Assembly (NCBI GenBank): GCA_003868215.1
Contig: QWDQ01000042.1
Location: forward strand, 124,001 to 188,000
Direction of reading: 5' to 3'
Length of the DNA stretch: 64,000 bases
Source of the DNA: Pseudophaeomoniella oleicola
Lineage: Eukaryota > Ascomycota > Eurotiomycetes > Phaeomoniellales > Phaeomoniellaceae
The notes below the pieces were generated by a model. It did no database searches. It was not told where the DNA came from and saw only the letters and a list, made by a program, of their open reading frames with translations. A program made the translations under genes and the position numbers. Positions 42,816 to 54,278 of the stretch are shown piece by piece (position 1 is the first letter of the stretch; every line of letters starts with the position of its first letter).

Positions 42816-44076
42816 AAGTGAAGAATTGATCAACCAATTGATGAACTTGGGGGCATGATCTGGCACTTTGTCAAGTGGATTGATGCTGATGCGGAGCCTC
42901 AGTCGTGGGGGATGTAGATCTGTGAAAGTCTATAGTAGAAAACGAGAGCGAAAGTCAATCTGGGGGTTGGGCAGCGTATCATCGCTGGCCGGGACTACGG
43001 TTGACTGGAAACCATATCCACCCTGATGGGACATGAACGAGGGGAGAAAGTATCTTGGATGGGTCTGATAGGCTTAACATAGCCTGAGCGAGCATAATAC
43101 TACCTCTGCAGTATAGAGCCCCCACGGTATTAGAACGTCGCGAACAAAACAATCAAGTCATCACGAGAATAGAGATAAATGAAGAAGACAATGGACTTGT
43201 CCAGACTGAGAAGCAAATAGTGGTATCAACGGGTGAAGAGCGCCAGTATCTCAGGTCTCAGGCGGAATGATGGTCTTATATAGGCTATCGCTCCCCTATG
43301 GCGACATCCTCGGTCACTGTTTCCGCTGCCCTTAGGCGTGTTCGGAAAGCTCAGACCGTAGTGGGGACATCCAGCCTAGAGACCAGATGAAGTCTATTCG
43401 AGTCTTGTCTCTCTGACTCCGTATCTTTGACTCTTGGTTTCAAAACTCTAATCCGATGGAGAGCCACGATGGCAGCACTGCGACAGAGTTCGGTCCGAAA
43501 ATCTGCTCATGGACGGAAATGTGCCTCCGGTCGAACCTGGTGAAGAGTTCTCGGCACTATCAACCGTTGCTCAGGAGATATTTTGGTTTTAAGCTTGCGG
43601 GAGTTGATCGCGCGACATCAACTGGGCCTTTTGCTGATCAACAGGATATGCAGCTGACGAGCTATACCTTTCAGTGGACGTTTCGCTTTATCGGTAGCTC
43701 TCATCAGTGATTTGATGGGCAGACGCGCGATCTTGTTGCATTTGTAAAACCCTTTACAATAGAAGGTGGACATGATGGGATGACTGTTTCGTGGTATCCA
43801 GGACTACACAGTTGTTGTAGTCGGCGAGAGTGGTTAATGCTCAAGTTGAGCTGTCGTTGGGATCATAAGACAGGACGAAGACTTTAATGTGGCACGCCGC
43901 TCTGCCACATTTGGAATTGTTATTGCCATCTGATTCGTCTCGTCATCTTCTGTCATCAATTGACCATCACGTTTCCGATGAACACTCTAGAGATCATGAT
44001 ACCGTAAACCAGTCATCATAGATGAGAGACACTTCTCCAGCATCTCGTCATTAGAGTGTCGGAAAAGGAAGCCCGG

Positions 44077-44108
44077 GATGTTGTGATGTTGTGATGTTCT
44101 GATGTTGC
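44077..44108. repeat. 8-bp tandem repeat (GATGTTGT)
   Basis: Four units, the last two each with one change. Confidence 0.85.
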
Positions 44109-45062
44109 GCAGTGGGGGCACTAATTACTGTAGTGGAAACTATCCTGAAAAGTATCATCAGCCACTTCTCGTCTATCATGTCTAAATCAAGCAGACTCAC
44201 TAAGAATATGCTCTACTAGATACTCAAATCGATTTCACTTATGAGATGCATCGTCTTAGGCTTCTCATAATGAACCACATCGAAAACATGGCGCTTTTGG
44301 TGGTCGATCATGGCGTCCCCAAGTTCAGGAGTATTAAGTTGGCGGCAGTTTTGGCGAGCGGACTCAATTAATCTCCGCAACTGCCATTGACACTCTTCCC
44401 TATCACACTCACACTCACACTCAGTCCTGGACCACCCACCCTTTCTTCCATCAGACTGTCACCTTGAATCTTCCAGTGGCTAACTTGCCTTCTTCTACTC
44501 AAGATGTGCCAGTTCAGTTCAGGTGTAACGTAGATGGGATACGTCCACCGCCGTCTGCATCTCACTATTCTGTTGGCAATCCTCCTGCTTTTCTTCTTAC
44601 CCGAATCTAGTGGCGTTTCCGGACCCAATCGGTTGTCGTGAGATCAGTTCAGAAGACCCCCTCGACATGCAACTCATTCTCACCGCATTTCATCTTTTCG
44701 TATCGATCCACTTGCTGCACAGTCTACCCAACGTTCTGGTACCGTTAAGGCTGCAAGTTTCCCAATTTGTGCGACTCGATTGTCTTTCTATAGTCTTGAC
44801 CGCAGCCTTGTTCCGCGATGTGTACTAAATGTAGTACAGGAGGATTTGCTGATGCAGCAGGTTTACGAACCAACATCTTGGCCATGTTGTCGCCTCTTCA
44901 TGCAGACCGTATTCCGTTCTGTTTCTTTCCTCCTATTCTTTCATTTCCTTGGGAGTTCTCACTCTCTTGACCACTTTGTTGAGTCTCATTGTCGTCAATT
45001 TCGGTGCTATGTGTCGTCTGAATCCCATCGAGTCGTTCTTTTCCGCCCCCAACTTCCGCTAA

Positions 45063-46381
45063 ATGGCGTTACACACCCTCTTCTTCGTTTTCTCCACTAT
45101 TCCACTGTTGAATGCCGTTCATATTTTTGCCCACAACTCATGCTATTCACCTGATGGGACCTTGCTCAGAGATAACCGGCCCTGCTCGAACATCGCAGGT
45201 TCATCCGCCTGTTGCCCTACAGGGTTTCGCTGCCTTGGGATAGCCGGAGTCTGCTATCAGAGCAATAACTTGAGCACTGGCACAATAACATATGCTAGAG
45301 GAAGCTGCACGGACCCCGGCTGGGGTTCTGGCTGTCCGAACTTCTGTCTAAGTAGTAAGTGAACATGCCAGAGGATGAATGGATGCCCATGAATACCTAA
45401 CAATCAGCAGATGATACCACGCCTTACTTCGGGCTTCTTAACCGATGTGTCAATAGTACCAGTCACTATTGCTGTGTCAAAGGGAATGCGACCGAATGCA
45501 CATGTTCAAGGAACAATAGTATGGCCATGGCCTCCTCCTTGCCGTTGCTCACTGACTTTGGAACAGCCTTTCTGATCTTCAATTCAACATCATATAATTC
45601 AAGTCTTCTGTTTTCGACGACAGCAATATCCAGTAGCCAAGAGATATACTCTTTACCTTCGATTAAGTCTTTAATGAATACGACCTTAAGTTCACCTTCC
45701 ACTTCGACGTTCAGCCCAGCTTTGTCTGCTATGCCCACATCGAGTTACTCCACCTCTCCTACGGTCTCACAGCCAATGCAATCTAGTTCCCCATCGCCAT
45801 ATTCCGAGTCATCCTCTAGCATGCGCTCGACACTCACAAAAGCCCAAAAGATAGGAATTGGTATTGCTGTGACACTTGGGATTCTAATCATCACTCTAGG
45901 AAGCGTCTGGTTGATGTTGATTCACGCCCAACGAGACCCGGAAGAAACGACGGATGACGACGACACCCGTCATGAGCCGAGGACCGTCGAAAACACCACT
46001 GTAACTCCAACTCCAACTCCGTCATCGCCAGTCAGACCATCTTTTCAAAGTGACACCACTACTACCACCACCTCTGCCTCTGACACCGGCAAAGACGACA
46101 CCACATCAGGTCCTACCGCGACCGCAGAGCAAGAAAGAGGAGCAACGGCGGCCGCTCCCGTCACCACGAACCGCGATCTCACTCCCGAACACATCCCCGA
46201 GTCATTAACTGTCCCATCACCATCACGCGAGCGGCCTAGTCCCATGCAACCTTCCATACCCAACAAGTCACTACCACCCTTCCGCGCAACCGCAATGACA
46301 AGTTCATCTTCCGACAACGACATCGACAACGACGACGAGGAGGACGACATCGTTAACCTTGGTTCCACATCATCACCATGA
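45063..46381 (+). CDS. Cysteine-rich single-pass surface protein, Mid2/WSC-like layout (2 exons)
   Basis: Exons 45063-45354 and 45411-46381 (56-bp intron, donor GTAAGT, branch CCTAAC, acceptor CAG) give 420 residues. A signal peptide (MALHTLFFVFSTIPLLNA) leads to a Cys-rich ectodomain of about 110 residues (CYSPDG, SSACCPTGFRCLG, NRCVNSTSHYCCVKG) with at least 14 cysteines. A Ser/Thr-rich stalk suited to O-mannosylation follows, then one transmembrane helix at about residues 245-268 (IGIGIAVTLGILIITLGSVW) and an acidic, Thr-rich cytosolic tail ending in DDEEDDIVNLG. The layout is that of fungal wall-stress sensors and of many uncharacterised Pezizomycotina surface proteins. A sensor role is inference from architecture only. 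Confidence 0.83.
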
Positions 46382-46849
46382 TCGTCATCAGCTCCGTTTT
46401 TGTTTCCAGTCGCAGCAGAATTACATTTCCCTCTGTACGTACCTAGATTAGGTCGATAAGTATGAATTCATCAAATTTAATATACCAAAAACAAATGATA
46501 CTCATCTATCATCCAAGAACAATACCTATGTTTACATCCTACATCCTACTTCCTACCACGCCAGTCTTTTTCTCCGAAAGACGTTTCACTTGTGGGTGGT
46601 CCGACCGGGCGGGAGAAGAGCGTGAGATAGGTAGTCAATTAGTCATGAGAGAGAGAGAGAGAGAGGAAGAAGATAGGAATGTCCGGAGAGTTAAATCAGG
46701 TAAGTCTATGCTATGTGAGGTATCTATTACCTGTAATAGATTTTGAGATAGAGAGGAGAATCCGACATCCTTCCTTCCCTTGATCACCTTACTCTATTCC
46801 TTCGTAGTACATCATCATCATCATCATCATCATGTTCTGTTACTTAGTA
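46382..46849. other. Convergent intergenic with microsatellites
   Basis: 468 bp between converging genes, holding a GA repeat (46647-46665) and a CAT repeat (46810-46833). No gene is seen. Confidence 0.55.
46810..46833. repeat. CAT trinucleotide microsatellite
   Basis: About eight CAT units, 17 bp past the aldehyde dehydrogenase stop codon on its 3' side. Confidence 0.9.
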
Positions 46850-49014
46850 TCAACCCCCCCTCAAAGCGCCAACCATCTTCCTCACCCCCTTGACCCGTCC
46901 TTTCAAATCGAGCGCATATCCAGTCTCGACCACCCCTCGGACCATATCGCGACCTGTCAGACTACCTCGTGCACTACTACCCGTCTTCTTTGGGGCCGGC
47001 AAATCGACCAGCCACGGGATCTTGGTGGAGATGCCGTTCCAGCCGAGCCAGAATTTCTTGCTGTGGGATCTGAGCGGGAAGAGTGGTGGTATCCAAAGAC
47101 CGAAGCCGGACCAGCGGTCGCGGCAGACGGATTTGATGTTGCAGAGGGAGCGGAGGCCTTCTTCACCGCCGAAGCGGCCGTAGCCAGATCCCTTGACGCC
47201 GCCGAAGGGGAGGGATGTGGCGTAGAAAGCGCCAAAGTCGTTGAGGGAGACCATACCGGCTTTGATAGAGGTGGTGCAGGTTTCGAGGGAGAGTTTGTCG
47301 TAGCCAAAGATGCTGGCGCCAAGGGCATAAGGGCAGGAGTTGGCGAGAGTGATGGCGTCGGAGACAGAGGTGGCACGCATCATGAGGAAGACAGGGGCAA
47401 AGAGTTCCGTCTGGGAGATGTCCATGGAGGGTGTTACGGACGTGAGAAGGGTCGGAGTAAAGTAGGTGCCGTCGGGGTAGCGGGGGTGAGGCAGAGGTCT
47501 ACCGCCATGGTGTAGGACTGCTCCCGATTCAACGGCTGAAGCGACCAGAGACTGGAGTCTGGAGAACTGACGAGATGATATCATCGCTCCCATGTCGGTG
47601 GTGGGTGGAAAGGTCGTATCAATATGAGGGCGAAGGTCTGCCGATAAACCTGAGATGGAAGAAACTGGAAGAGAACTATTACCTGAACTTCCTGAGGGTA
47701 GTGCCGCTTGTCCAGAACCGTTGCTTTCCACGCCTTCTAGATTGACGGTTTCATATTGTTTCGGATCCCGATTCACCCATCTCTCGTCTAAGATACCACT
47801 TCCAACTTTGAGATTCTCGATTCTCGACTTGACAATGTCGATCAACTTATCATACACTCCTGGTAGAGCAATAACTCTCTCGATTCCAATGCAATTCTGC
47901 CCTGCATTCTGGAAGACGCCTCGCATCAGAATGCTGGCAACGTCCTCAAGGTTCGCAACAGTTCTTTCATCGTCAAGGATAATAGCAGGGTCTTTACCAC
48001 CAAGCTCGACGCAGACAGGTGTCAAGGATTTGGAAGCAGAGGCACAGACTTTGTGAGCGATCTCTCTGCTACCAATGAAGGTGATGTGTGATAGACCCGA
48101 ATGACTGGTGAGGTAGTCCGCGTCTTTTGGTAGACACACAACAGTTTGGACTAGATCATCATCATAGCCACACCGAGCAATTGCCCCTTTAGCTATATTC
48201 GTGAAATATGTCGAACTCCATGCCACTTGCTCCGAAGGCTTGACTACAATAGCATTTCCAGCAAATATCGCGCTGATGATTGGGCTGATGAAGTTGTGGA
48301 ACGGATAATTCCACGAGACACATGCAGAGACAACGCCTAACGGTTCATATCGTACTTCATTGTCTTTATAAAACATGAGGAAATTGGTAGGCCTCTTTGA
48401 TGTGCGCACTGCCTTCTCACCATGTTGGATGGTCCACTTGAGCTTCTCAGCCGTTACGAGGATTTCACCGAAATATGCGTCCAGTCTTGTCTTTCCACTG
48501 TCCAAACAACATGCTGTGACGATATCTTCCTGGTGGTCAAGGACGTATTTCAGGAGCGTTCGAAGTACCAGTCGTCGTTGCGCAAATGTTGTCTCAGCCC
48601 ATTTGGATTGCGCATCCGTGGCACGGTGAATGGCGGTATCAATGCACTCTCTGTTTTGAGCTTTGAATGTCGCATCTAGGACTCTGCCATCGGCGGGACA
48701 TATGCAGAGGATATCATCTTCATCCTGCTGCGCAGGTCAATTTCTTGTCATTTACAACAGAGCTAGCGTTCACCGTGGGCGCAACCTACATTATAAGATC
48801 CACTGGTTCCCTTTGAAGCCGTCAGAGGGTCATAGTCATCCCAGTACCCTTCCTTGCATTGCTCTGGAACCGGTACAGAATATTCAAGAGCTTGGACTTC
48901 GTAGATGTATTGCCATAACAGGAAAACCAGTACTACAGCGGAAACAGCAGTGGCCGCAATTTGCCATCCTGCATTGTGCCGGGCCTGTGACAACAGATCG
49001 TGGTACCTGTCCAT
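46850..49014 (-). CDS. Membrane-anchored aldehyde dehydrogenase, Msc7-like (2 exons)
   Basis: Exons 49014-48790 and 48727-46850 on the minus strand give 700 residues. The 62-bp intron (donor GTAGGT) is needed because the first frame stops shortly after residue 75. Residues 18-38 form a transmembrane helix (ATAVSAVVLVFLLWQYI), as in yeast Msc7 and related fungal ALDHs, pointing to an ER or other membrane anchor with the enzyme in the cytosol. ALDH hallmarks are SWNYPFHNFISP, VVKPSEQVAWSS, VELGGKDPA (general base Glu316) and NAGQNCIGIER (nucleophile Cys354). A Ser/Gly-rich insert interrupts the domain after NRDPKQYETVNLEG. The 3' splice site is a tandem CAGCAG, so two isoforms differing by one Gln are possible. 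The substrate is unknown. Confidence 0.93.
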
Positions 49015-49596
49015 ATATCGAAAAGAAAGATGGCGCTGCAATTGATACAGTAGTTCAGATGGCTTTTGGCTTTACCGCCTGTTGGAGGGGAAGAAATGGC
49101 TAAGCTTCGGTCGTCCCTGAAGATCTGGGGGAAGCTTATGTGGGGTCCATCGCCATAGGAGTCGCTTAAGACGCCACCAGAGATCCAACCAACTTACCCT
49201 ACGAGAATGCGACTACCAGTCGACTTGTCACACCTGTCTGTTTCATGAGACTTTCTCCTTAAAGTGACATGGACTGCATCACTACAAACCGAGAGACCGA
49301 CCCTCCGATAAAACTAACCGCCTCGCTCGTTCTGTTATGGATTACAGGACCACTGCTACAGATTCCAAGGAAAACAGTTCGAAGGTCGATAAGCTTCTAG
49401 ATTGTTAGTATCTATGCACCAGCAAGCTACCTATATAATAGCCATGTAGGTAAGTAAATGATATCTATATAAGCATCGGTAAGTTGTGAAATAGCTGCCT
49501 ATCATTGTGGATAGACCTGGTCGAAATCGCAGATGGGGTATAAGAAAAATGGAACAAAAATCAGAAAATATAACGCCCACAATCCTTAGGCATTGC
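49015..49596. other. Intergenic: aldehyde dehydrogenase upstream, glycosylase 3' end
   Basis: 582 bp. Two TATATAA-like elements near 49431-49475 are far from the ATG. No gene is seen. Confidence 0.4.
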
Positions 49597-52012
49597 TTAA
49601 ATGCTCAAGTCAATGGCCACCTGGATCCTTGGGATCTTGAACGAGACGGTCTTGCTGAAGTTTTGGTTACGACCTGCATCGAAGTCGTCATGTAGACGAA
49701 TCTTCCCGTACTCGTCAGGGTCATACTCCTCCTCCTTCTTGACCTCCGGCTCCTCCGTCTTCACTTTCTTTGTACGTTTGCGTGGCTGGGATTCTTCAGC
49801 TGCAACAGCTTCATCATCGGCCTTCCGCTTGGTAACTTTGATCTTGCCGTCTGTCAAATTGAATGACAGCTTTGTCTGACCGGCTGCTTCTTTCTCCTTC
49901 TTTGCTTTGGCTTCAGCTTTTGCAGCAGCCTTCTGCGCAGCTTCGGCCGCTTTCACTGCGTCCTTCTCCGCCCTCAAAGCGGCCTTTTCAACTTGTCGTT
50001 CTTTCTGAGCTTTCGACAATTGAGGGATGTAACGGCTGCGGTCAACGAAGTCTTCGATAGGACAGCCATCCTCCCAGCCTTCACTCTTCTCCGTTGCGCC
50101 TGATTTACAGCGGCCGCACCTCTGACCATGATGCCAGAATGCTTGATGAAGAGCGAGCTTCTTGTTGTCGTCGACAAGGAAATCAAGCAATTCGCATGTC
50201 CCATTCTCATCCATACTGGCCGGGGACCACCCAAGGAATTTGCACAGCCTGAACACGTGTGTATCCACTGCAAACAATGGACGGCGCAGATTGAAGCTGC
50301 CGATACAGAAAGCTGTCTTCACGCCAATTCCAGGATGAGACAACAATTCATCGATAAGCGCCTGGTTTTCTAGAACCTCTAGATAACCGACGGACAACAG
50401 GCCTGGGACGAAGAAGTCTGGACATCCACTCTCTGGTGGTTCAAAGACTTCTCGGTGCTTGATCCAGTCCGCAGGTGGACTCCATTGTGCCGGGATACCA
50501 TCGGCAACTGTAGGCTGGGACGTGAACGAGGCTGGAGCTGGAGCGAGTGCATCAACGCGGCTATCAACATCCACACTTGGGACGTCAAATGACAACATTG
50601 GAGCATTGAGAGCCTCCGAGTCCACTTCTTCCCCAGCCATTCGGCTTTCCTCGGCAGCTCCTACAGCAGCTTCGACATCTGGCGCTTGTACACTGTCCGG
50701 GTCATCTCGTGCTGCTTGCGACCTGGATATGTTTCCATCATGGACTGCATCAAGTATACTCTTGATGATTTGCGCCTTCTTCGTCTGGAGGCCTGCAGGG
50801 CGAAGGATGTCGCTGAGTACGCCAAGCCCCACCTTTCTCATCGCATGGTAATTTGGTTTCTTACCCATAACCTTGTAGCCGTTGATGATGAACGGAAAGT
50901 AATATCGTAGGACCCAGTGAGCGATGAGTCCGCCTTGATTTGTCGTGCTCTGCGCCAGGACCGTCATGACGAAAGCATCGACTGTGAGCCCACCAGCAGC
51001 GTGGAGTGGCCCAGCATTAGCAACGTCAGTTGGACCTTCATCAGGATTTAGGTTGAGTTCATCCTTGGCGTGATGCTCACGAAGGATGTTGAAGACCTTG
51101 TTGATGATGGCCTTAGTTGGTCCGGTGCCTTCAGGAAATCGAGTATATCCTAGCTTCACCCTATATCTATTTGTATATTCAACCTTCTCCTTCTTTAACC
51201 TGATAAGATTATTCGAACGCTTTGCTGGGGTCTTCTTAACGGCAGTAGGGGTCTGCGTAGCAACTTGCGTGCCTGCAAAAGGCTGAACCTGCTTTCGTTC
51301 GCGGACACTACGACGAGGTTCTATCCCCACGTCGAATGCAACCACATCATGCTCCTCTGTGCTGGCAGAATCAGGATCGAAATCATCATCCTTTTCTTCA
51401 ACAAGCCGAGTTCCAGTGGAAACTCTATCGACCTTTACAACTCTACCAGAAAGTCTCTTGTTACGTCCTGGAGATGGTCAGAAAACTAGCATCCTTCAAT
51501 GGCAATGACTGGAACTTACTTTGGGAAACACCTCCTGTTCTGGTAGCTTTCTTTGGTGCAGGCTTTCGTTTCCGTCGGTTTGGCACCGTGAAACCTGGTA
51601 TGTCCTCAAGCCGGGCTGCGTCCTCCAAGACTGTATCTCCAGCTGCTTCGCCATCCGCATCCTCTGAATCCCCTTGATTTGGATCGTTCTTAGAAGTTGT
51701 GAGTGCCGACTCAGTACTAATTTGGGCGACTTCGAGGAGAAACTTTGACGGTACTTTGAGGGCTACGACTTTCCGCCGATGCAATACTAAGCGTAGCGTG
51801 GTATCAGAATGAAAGGATGTTCTGTCGACCTCAAGAAGAGGTTCCCTCGCTGATAATGAGACTTCATTCACAGATGGAGTTGAGCTGGTGCTGTTCCCTC
51901 CCGGGATTGTTCTCTCTCCAACGCTTGGTTTTACTTGTAGTTTGCTGTTCTTGATAGCGGCCACAATTTCGATGCTCTCCCTCCGTGTAGACCCTTGAGT
52001 GGTTTCTGCCAT
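49597..52012 (-). CDS. HhH-GPD DNA glycosylase with split catalytic domain (2 exons)
   Basis: Exons 52012-51520 and 51467-49597 give 787 residues; the 52-bp intron has donor GTAAGT and acceptor CTCCAG. The first 250 residues are low-complexity and basic, suited to DNA binding. The base-excision-repair glycosylase domain starts near residue 315. Its helix-hairpin-helix HPGIGVKTAF carries the catalytic Lys (about 548), and AVDTHVFRLCKFLGW carries the catalytic Asp (about 566), as in endonuclease III-type bifunctional glycosylases. Two things are unusual. A roughly 100-residue acidic, Ala/Ser-rich insert (about 411-515) splits the domain. The C-terminal cysteines (RCGRCKSG then GCP) do not fit the C-x6-C-x2-C-x5-C pattern of the 4Fe-4S cluster. 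The tail is Lys/Glu/Ala rich with a predicted long helix and an NLS-like KRKADDE...RKRTKKVK. It acts in the nucleus on a damaged or modified base that cannot be named from sequence. Confidence 0.88.
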
Positions 52013-54278
52013 GACTCTTCCTTGGTCTGAATAGTATAATTTGCCGAAGAAATGCTCACACTAACGGTTGCAGAGTGAAGAGGCTATACTTATATGAAGT
52101 AGTCTCGGAAAGACCCGATTAGTAGCTGCTGATTGAAGTCAGTGATCTTTATAGAAGAGCATTGTCATCATAACAAGCCATATAAGATTGAAGGATGGTA
52201 TTGTTCAGGAGAACCGGACCTCGAGCCGAAGGGATGTAAAGTAAACGCAGCGGATACTGACACAATATACCGCAGGCAAGAAGCTGATTTCAGTGTGGAT
52301 GGAAGCCCTGGAAAGGTAAGAGCCTGATGACACCCTGGACATAGCTAGGCCGAATGCCTTTTGACTCTGTCACTCATCTCGATGATGAATAGGTATCCGC
52401 TTGGTAATTGGACCAGAATGGAGAAAACAAGGGGCAGCCAACAAGAACCTCTTTTGATGAGCTTCCCGGAATGGATGTAAGAACGTAGAGAACATGACCT
52501 CTTACCTGCCGAACGTCAAGCTAGGCTGGACTTTCCCTCCCACAGCTATGAGAAGACCAAATGCTGATCACCACTGGAATACTACTGGAGAGCAACAACC
52601 CAGATGATGACCTTGATATGGACCACTGGACGAGGATGAGATATGGTGAGATGGGGAAGGTAGTGATATACTAAAGAGAGAAAAGAAGTGGAACTTGGGG
52701 AAAGGAAGAGAGACGATGAGGATATAAGATCCTTAGCAGTGTTATAGGCAAGACCGAGTTGCTGAAGGGGGAAGTAGAGATTATATACTCGAGTGGGATG
52801 ATGAAGAAGAAGATGGGCTGAGGAATTTGAGAAGGATGCAATGCTTGATGAGTGACATATGAATGATAGATGAAGTAGATGGAGAGGTCAAGGTGACCTT
52901 GAAGATGAGAACTGGAATGAATCACACATCGACGTAGCTGCCCTCGAGCCTGGTATCGATGACTTGATGGCCAAACGAGGAAGAAGTGACGAAGGGAGAG
53001 AAGTATTGCAGCCGACCAACATGAGAGAAGTGCAGCTGAGGAGGGAATAATGTCGGGCGTCGGTACTTGTGACCGCACCTTCCCGCATTTGGCCGGTCAG
53101 GAGAGCAGCAAGACTTTTGGAGAACCATGTGAAGAAATGAGACACCAATTGCACAGTGTACCACAATAATCCCCATTGTGAATGTGATAAGCCAATCTCG
53201 ATGGTAGTAATATCAACGTCGTTGACTGGAATGTGTCTGCTGTGCTGTTGTCCCTTTGGTGACAAGTAGTGCAGTCAAAGTGACGATGGGGACGCTCAAC
53301 GAGACCAACCACCACCAACAGGGACACTAGCGTTCGTCTGCCATGTAATTCAAATGTGCAGGAAAGAAGATCCGGCTGGCCGTACTCCTATCACCGTACA
53401 TACTGTTTCGAGCGAGTGTGCACCCATATAATGTAATAGCATCTGCTAAGGTGCAACACCTGCGTGCTTGTAGGTGGCCGTGTCGAGATGTTCTGGTATT
53501 CATAGCCTCAGGAGATGTAACGATCCACCGCCCTGGTCGACTGCATGCTATACCTTGAAAAGGCCGTTCCTTCGATCATGCAACGAGGATAGCGTAAGCA
53601 GCGGCAGATCATAAACTCGTGCGAAGAGCCAGGTCTGATGCTTTTCGGTAAGAGCTCATCAGTCAAACATGAATCCATGATAGGAGCAAATACATGGGTT
53701 CCATCGCTTCCGGCTGGCCAGTATCCCGCCCCTTGACGGTTGGAGATGTGCAACCGGACCAGATATGGTCACGATAAGTTTACCTTGGTAAGCTGGCCAT
53801 CCTCCAGCAATGGAAAAAAGCATGGGTGGCTGGCTTGGGATATATCGCGCAACCGTTGATCTCTGGGAGTTAGAGGAATTGGCAGCCATCCTTCTTCTTT
53901 TGGCCGAAAAGCACTGTCAGAACATTAGCCTGGTCTTAGTCAAGCAGCACAATGGTTTCGCAAAAGCAGGTTGATGATCACAATGTTGAAATCGTCAACT
54001 GTGGCCTTGATTGCATTTGATACCACTTATTCAGAGAGCTACAAGTACGTTAATGTGTCACGGATGATGAAAGAAGATACAGAAAGCAGGAAATAATGGA
54101 CAGCATAATCACCGTTTCTGATATTGATTGTTGTTGTTGTCGTTATTGCAGCGCTTTCAAAACAGAGCAGCTTCCGCACTATGGCTCTTTCTGCCATACG
54201 ACTGTGCAATCGCAGCTGAAAGCAAACACGCTACTGACTGATCTTTCAATAGCCTGCCCCGAAGATGCATCAAACAAA
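52013..54278. other. Intergenic, 2.3 kb, one doubtful small gene
   Basis: Upstream DNA of the glycosylase and 3' side of ADE4. It contains a quasi-palindrome TCAAGGTGACCTTGA at about 52887-52901 and the doubtful frame at 53508-53889. Other frames (52671-53327) have no coding character. Confidence 0.4.
53508..53889 (-). CDS. Doubtful small hypothetical gene (2 exons)
   Basis: From the ATG at 53889, exon 53889-53784 plus exon 53731-53508 would encode 109 residues starting MAANSSNSQRSTVARYIP and joining IAGGWPAYQ to GAGYWPAGSDGTHV. The donor GTAAAC and the 52-bp length are reasonable, but the AAG acceptor is weak and I recognise no family. It is listed because two overlapping frames join cleanly. 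It could easily be chance. Confidence 0.22.

Larger units (their letters stand above)
41391..45062. other. Gene-poor, low-complexity region (3.7 kb)
   Basis: The longest stretch without a gene. It holds a T-rich (TTTTG)n/T17 tract, a purine-rich tract with a 16-G run, three hairpin repeats, a 13-bp tandem repeat and an 8-bp tandem repeat, each listed separately. The 190-codon frame 42031-42603 arises from the purine tract and is not considered a gene. The last 500 bp should contain the promoter of the cysteine-rich membrane protein. Confidence 0.5.

Noticed and set aside
43456-43710. 84-codon plus-strand frame in the gene-poor region
   Set aside because: No start context, family or splice partner.
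52887-52901. Quasi-palindrome TCAAGGTGACCTTGA followed by AGATG, somewhat like the inverted 42.5-kb hairpins
   Set aside because: Only a short TTGAAGAT word is shared and the stem differs. Not enough to call a fourth copy.
52671-53327. Several overlapping minus-strand frames of 76-135 codons
   Set aside because: Ser/Leu-rich with no conserved pattern, and mutually overlapping in different frames.
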